From Arachis hypogaea (lineage: Eukaryota > Streptophyta > Magnoliopsida > Fabales > Fabaceae), in the NCBI RefSeq assembly GCF_003086295.3, contig NC_092055.1:125217484-125281483 (forward strand): a stretch of DNA of 64,000 nt. Reading direction: 5' to 3'. The stretch's first letter is position 1. Every line of letters starts with the position of its first letter. This document shows positions 60,901-64,000 of this stretch, one piece after another. A program made the translations under genes and the position numbers. The notes beneath the pieces were generated by a model, which searched no databases, had not been told where the DNA came from, and was given only the letters and a program-made list of their open reading frames with translations.

Positions 60901-62004
60901 GTTAAACTTGATTTGATGCTCTTTGATCCTATCAAGCAGGCAGGAGATAAAACAGGTTGGTTTTGGACAAACTCAAATACTCTCACCTACTCGACTAAAA
61001 GCGGGTATGAATGGCTATTGAAGAAGAAATTTGGCTGGAACGATAATGAAAATTGGCTTTGGCTTTGGCGCTTGAGAATACCGGAGAAGATAAAGTGTCT
61101 GCTCTGGCTTTGTCTCAACAACAGAGTTCCCACAGCTAGTTACCGGTTTCAAAGAGGTCTTGCTACTTCTGATTTTTGTCAGCGATGTTATCTTGCTCTA
61201 GAGGATATTAACCACTGCTTTAGGACTTGCCAAAAAGCTCGTCAGATTTGGATTAGCTTAAATTTGGGAATGACCGTTGAGGACTCTAGTTTGAATTTTG
61301 TGTCTTGGATTCGTTCTAACCTCAACAAAAATGAGTTTCTCTTTGCAGCGGCCTTTTGGTGGATTTGGAGGGATAGGAACAATGACATCTTCCATCAAGA
61401 TGATCCATGGAGTAAGGAGAAAATTGTTCACTTAGTTCAACATGCTGCTCGCGATTTCTCTAAGGTTGTTACCAACCAAAAACATATTATTCCTTCCTCT
61501 TTGCAATATAACTGGGAACCACCTCCAATGAATGTCTGTAAAGTGAACTGCGATGCAAGCATTTTTGAAAATGGGCAATTAGCGGGCTTTGGATGTATTA
61601 TTAGAGACAGCATGGGAATTTGGATGAAAGGTTGTTCTGCCAGTATACCTCTTTCTAGTGTTCTCTCTTGTGAGCTTCATGCTATTTGGAGAGGGCTTGT
61701 TATGGCTTGGGATTGCGAGTGTAAAGAGGTCATATGTGAAACTGATAATCTTGATGCATTTCTTCTTGTTTCGCGAGGCACAACCAGCATGATTACGAAT
61801 GACTCTGATCTGCTTGGCAAAATCAAAGAGATGCTTCAGCGCAATTGGACAGCTACTTTAGTGCTCATCCAGTGTACAGCAAACAGAGCGGCTGATTTAA
61901 TGGCTAAGACTGCTGCTTTAAACAAGCAGGTGTACCTAGAGTGGTTACAACCCCCTAATAATTTAGACATTATTATTAGAGAGGAGTGTTACTCTTTCTC
62001 TTAG
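57937..62004 (+). pseudogene. LINE B ORF2 (endonuclease / reverse transcriptase / RNase H), one nonsense codon
   Basis: ATG at 57937. Endonuclease: NIISWNVRGASNK, VVVGDFNDIL, SRSHSDHCPLL (about 58603-58634). Reverse transcriptase: SSFKAPGPDGFQ (about 59281), RGLRQGDPISPYLF (about 59850), catalytic FADD (about 59999-60010). zf-RVT: FCQRCYLALEDINHC (about 61180). RNase H: VNCDASIFENGQ (about 61543) to the end. The only defect seen is TAG at 58966-58968, between the endonuclease and reverse transcriptase, in a position where the family usually has Trp; the frame is otherwise open for about 1,350 codons. Readthrough or internal initiation cannot be judged from sequence. Confidence 0.93.
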
Positions 62005-63050
62005 GTGTTTTTTCTTTGTGTTATGTTCAGTCACCAAAAAAAAAATGCTGCAGATTTTCATACGTTCATACCGTGTGCAACCAAATCCTCCATTGAAGCT
62101 CTGTTTCAAGGTGTGTACACTCATCAAAAAGTTAGGGAAGTCCAAGCACAATTTAGAGGAAAGGCGAATTGCATCACTAGATTAACGAATTCCGCTCTAG
62201 GCTATTCAGTATACGAAGTTGGAGAATAAGTTTTCAGCTCAATATTCAACAAGTTTGTGGTTACTTACGACTCAGTAGTAGCCGAGGTAAATTGTCAATG
62301 CTTATTATTCGAGTCAAGAGGGATATTGTTCCGTCACGCACTAAGCGTGTTAAGCTTTGAACGAGTAACCCAAGTGTCACCGAGATATATATTGGAACAA
62401 TGGAGAAAGAAGGTAAAGAGGCGACACACACACATCAAGAGCAGCCACGACGAGCCATTGTTGGATCCAAGAAGCAAGAGGTTTGACGAATTAATTTTTT
62501 GTTCGCAAAATATTTGCGAATTTGTATCAGAATCGGAGGAGCTTACTGCGATTCTGCACCGTGCGTACGATAACGTCATGGTTGAGATGGAAGAATTGAA
62601 AGCCAAAAGGAAGGGGACATCTTCTTTATCTCACGAAGATGCCAACTTGGAATCCGTTAACGAGCTTCAAAGCCCTCCAAGGATTCAAACAAGAGGACGC
62701 CCCAAAAATAGGCTAGGTTCAAAGTTAGACAAATAGATTGCAAATGCCTCAAAGAAGAAGAAAACGAAAGCTTTAAACGAGGTAAAAGTGATGTTCTTTA
62801 AATATATGGTGATTGAGTTTAATTTTCTCATTAATAGTTTAGCTAATATGTGAGTTTATTATATCCAGTTAAACCTCTTTGATGCTGCATCAGTGGTGCG
62901 TTCAAATTCCAGCCAATATCAAGGACATGTTATTTATTATCAGTTCAGGGAGCCAGCAGCAGCGGATAACTTTTTGGGTGTATAGTTACAGAATATGGGT
63001 GTAAAAGCACTGTTATTTTGGGTGTATTTATGAATTTTCTTGTGTTTCAC

Positions 63051-63054
<4 letters not shown>

Positions 63055-63114
<60 letters not shown>
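63055..63114. repeat. Compound (CA)n(TA)n microsatellite
   Basis: About 15 CA units then about 14 TA units. Confidence 0.95.
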
Positions 63115-63118
<4 letters not shown>

Positions 63119-63162
63119 AATCTGCTATTTATGTTATAAAATATTGTTTATTTTTTTACTAC

Positions 63163-63237
63163 GGTTTAAGGGTTTTAGGGTTTAGGTTTTTAGGGTTTAG
63201 GGTTTAGGGTTTAGGGTTTAGGTTTTAGGGTTTAAGG
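63163..63237 (+). repeat. Telomere-like TTTAGGG array 1
   Basis: About ten units of the plant telomere heptamer TTTAGGG, several perfect, some with extra T. Confidence 0.9.
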
Positions 63238-63346
63238 ATAAAGCCTTAGTGGATAGAAGTCTGGTGTATTTTTAACTTTCCTTGGGTATAAAATAAGATC
63301 TTATGGGTGTAAAAATCAATGATCTGGGTGTATAGTAGGTTGGTTG

Positions 63347-63399
63347 GTTTAGGGTTTAGGGTTTAGGAATTTAGGGTTTCAGGGTTTAGGGTTCAGGGA
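63347..63399 (+). repeat. Telomere-like TTTAGGG array 2
   Basis: About seven units, some degenerate (TTTCAGGG, TTCAGGG), in the same orientation as array 1. Confidence 0.85.
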
Positions 63400-63611
63400 T
63401 AAATCATCAGGGGATAGATGTTTGGGTGTATATTCAACTTTCTTTGGGTATAAAATGCCAGGTTATGGGTATATATTTGGTTTGATATTTTTCTTAATAT
63501 TATAGTACCTGTAATTCAGACATTTTGAATACAGCAGAGAGAGTTTTACTCATAATTGGCAAATTTTTACATCATCTGTTCAATTTCTTACAAGACTATA
63601 TAACAGTTATA

Positions 63612-63964
63612 TTAATCAATGTCAATATCATTAGAATCTATCTGACAATATGGACTCAATAACAATGAGAATGGCTTGGACAGTCTTATTGCATTACTTC
63701 CCCTAATGGCTTCAGCTTTGTCTTGATTCATTTCATGGAATAAAATCCGGGAAGCATATTCTACTCTAAAGTGGTCCACCTCGTCCTATAGTTAAAAAGA
63801 ATATTCTATTTAATCAACCATATTAATTGAGTAAAGTAATACAGAGTTACTTAGTTTTAAACACATTTACCTGGGTCCAATTGTCCCACTCATACTTTAA
63901 CCTTTTAATATTTTCGAGCTGAATTATCTCAAGCCACTTCATTACGTAAATAGCACAGTCATAG
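63612..63964 (-). CDS. ULP1-like cysteine protease, C-terminal exons (partial at window edge)
   Basis: ULP1/C48 proteases remove SUMO; many plant copies are carried by Mutator transposons. Two exons are visible: 63871-63964 (YDCAIYVMKWLEII, with the catalytic-type Cys) and 63612-63785 (DEVDHFRVEYASRILF, ending with TAA at 63612). The intron is GT-AG and the frame is kept. The His and Asp/Asn catalytic residues would lie in upstream exons beyond 64000. It is convergent with the FRS gene and about 630 bp from its end. Whether it is a host gene or element cargo cannot be settled here. Confidence 0.75.
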
Positions 63965-64000
63965 CTGAAAACCAAAAAAATAAATTACAAATTACATATA

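Larger units (their letters stand above)
56291..62042 (+). mobile_element. LINE B: near-intact L1-type LINE with 15-bp TSD
   Basis: The 15-bp repeat AAATGCTGCAGATTT flanks it at 56276-56290 and 62043-62057. It has a short A-tail (about 62034-62042), a 3' UTR of about 30 bp and two long ORFs. Only about 10 bp precede the ORF1 ATG, so the element may be slightly 5'-truncated. ORF1 is open; ORF2 has one in-frame TAG. It is much better preserved than LINE A and interrupts FRS exon 4. Confidence 0.95.
54226..62985 (+). pseudogene. FAR1/FRS-family (Mutator transposase-derived) gene, split by a LINE and carrying stops
   Basis: FRS proteins are transcription factors domesticated from, or still part of, Mutator transposons. 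Exons: 54226-54303, 54715-55439, 55589-55992, 56080-56290 plus 62058-62781 (split by LINE B), 62869-62985. Domains: FAR1 DNA-binding (about 54750-55060, KVAGFSTRVRSTNKKGNEIK), MULE transposase (55340-56230, FDTTYNTNR, LTDQCASLKRAI), SWIM finger (62296-62350, CQCLLFESRGILFRHAL, with Phe where the third Cys is expected). Breaks: intron 2 acceptor reads AT instead of AG (55587-55588); TGA at 55983-55985; TAA at 62227-62229; TAG at 62734-62736. It is dead, but recently so by its good sequence. Confidence 0.9.
62976..63480 (+). repeat. GGGTGTA motif cluster downstream of the FRS gene
   Basis: GGGTGTA at 62976 (covering the last codons and stop of the FRS frame), 62997, 63020, 63305, 63326 and 63424, with GGGTATA variants near 63284, 63451 and 63467. 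Telomere-like and (CA)n(TA)n repeats are interspersed. Confidence 0.85.

Noticed and set aside
1..64000. CRISPR arrays, bacterial operons, phage or plasmid features
   Set aside because: Nothing prokaryotic is present; all recognised genes and elements are plant nuclear.

Overview
The window is nuclear DNA of a flowering plant. It is strongly AT-rich, has GT-AG introns, and is packed with plant transposable elements: L1-type LINEs with DUF4283 ORF1 proteins, a Sirevirus-type copia element, hAT, Mutator and PIF/Harbinger elements, and a tRNA-derived SINE. The repeat families look legume-like, and by recognition alone I would guess Arachis (peanut); this is inference, not proof.

Three host genes look intact: (1) a signal peptide peptidase gene, minus strand, 16052-20735, 11 coding exons, 342 aa; (2) an Mpv17/PMP22-family membrane protein, plus strand, 44746-46937, 3 exons, 214 aa; (3) a proline-rich extensin-like receptor kinase (PERK type), minus strand, 47834-52344, 8 exons, 694 aa. 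Genes 2 and 3 are convergent neighbours. All exon joins were traced by hand and keep the reading frame.

Layout. 1-2.8 kb: AT-rich degenerate repeat with a SINE that has a 17-bp target site duplication (TSD). 2.87-9.44 kb: a decayed LINE (LINE A). 9.5-11.15 kb: LINE and MITE fragments. 11.19-15.60 kb: a Mutator-like element with long inverted ends, a 10-bp TSD and a captured RING-protein gene fragment. 16-21 kb: the SPP gene with a PIF/Harbinger-like element in intron 8. 22.2-29 kb: LTR fragments and an RPA-like pseudogene with an internal tandem duplication. 29-42 kb: a 5'-truncated Sirevirus carrying a 3.9-kb hAT element between pol and the env-like gene. 42-44.2 kb: another LTR. 44.7-52.4 kb: the Mpv17 and PERK genes. 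54.2-63 kb: a FAR1/FRS (Mutator transposase-derived) gene split by a nearly intact 5.75-kb LINE (LINE B) with a 15-bp TSD. 63.6-64 kb: the C-terminal end of an ULP1-like protease on the opposite strand.

No single new enzymatic system is evident. The most unusual features are the FRS/LINE/ULP1 region, where a GGGTGTA motif recurs in the noncoding parts and telomere-like TTTAGGG arrays lie between the two genes; the gene-carrying Mutator element; and the window-wide bias of nonsense mutations toward C-to-T type changes at Trp, Gln and Arg codons.
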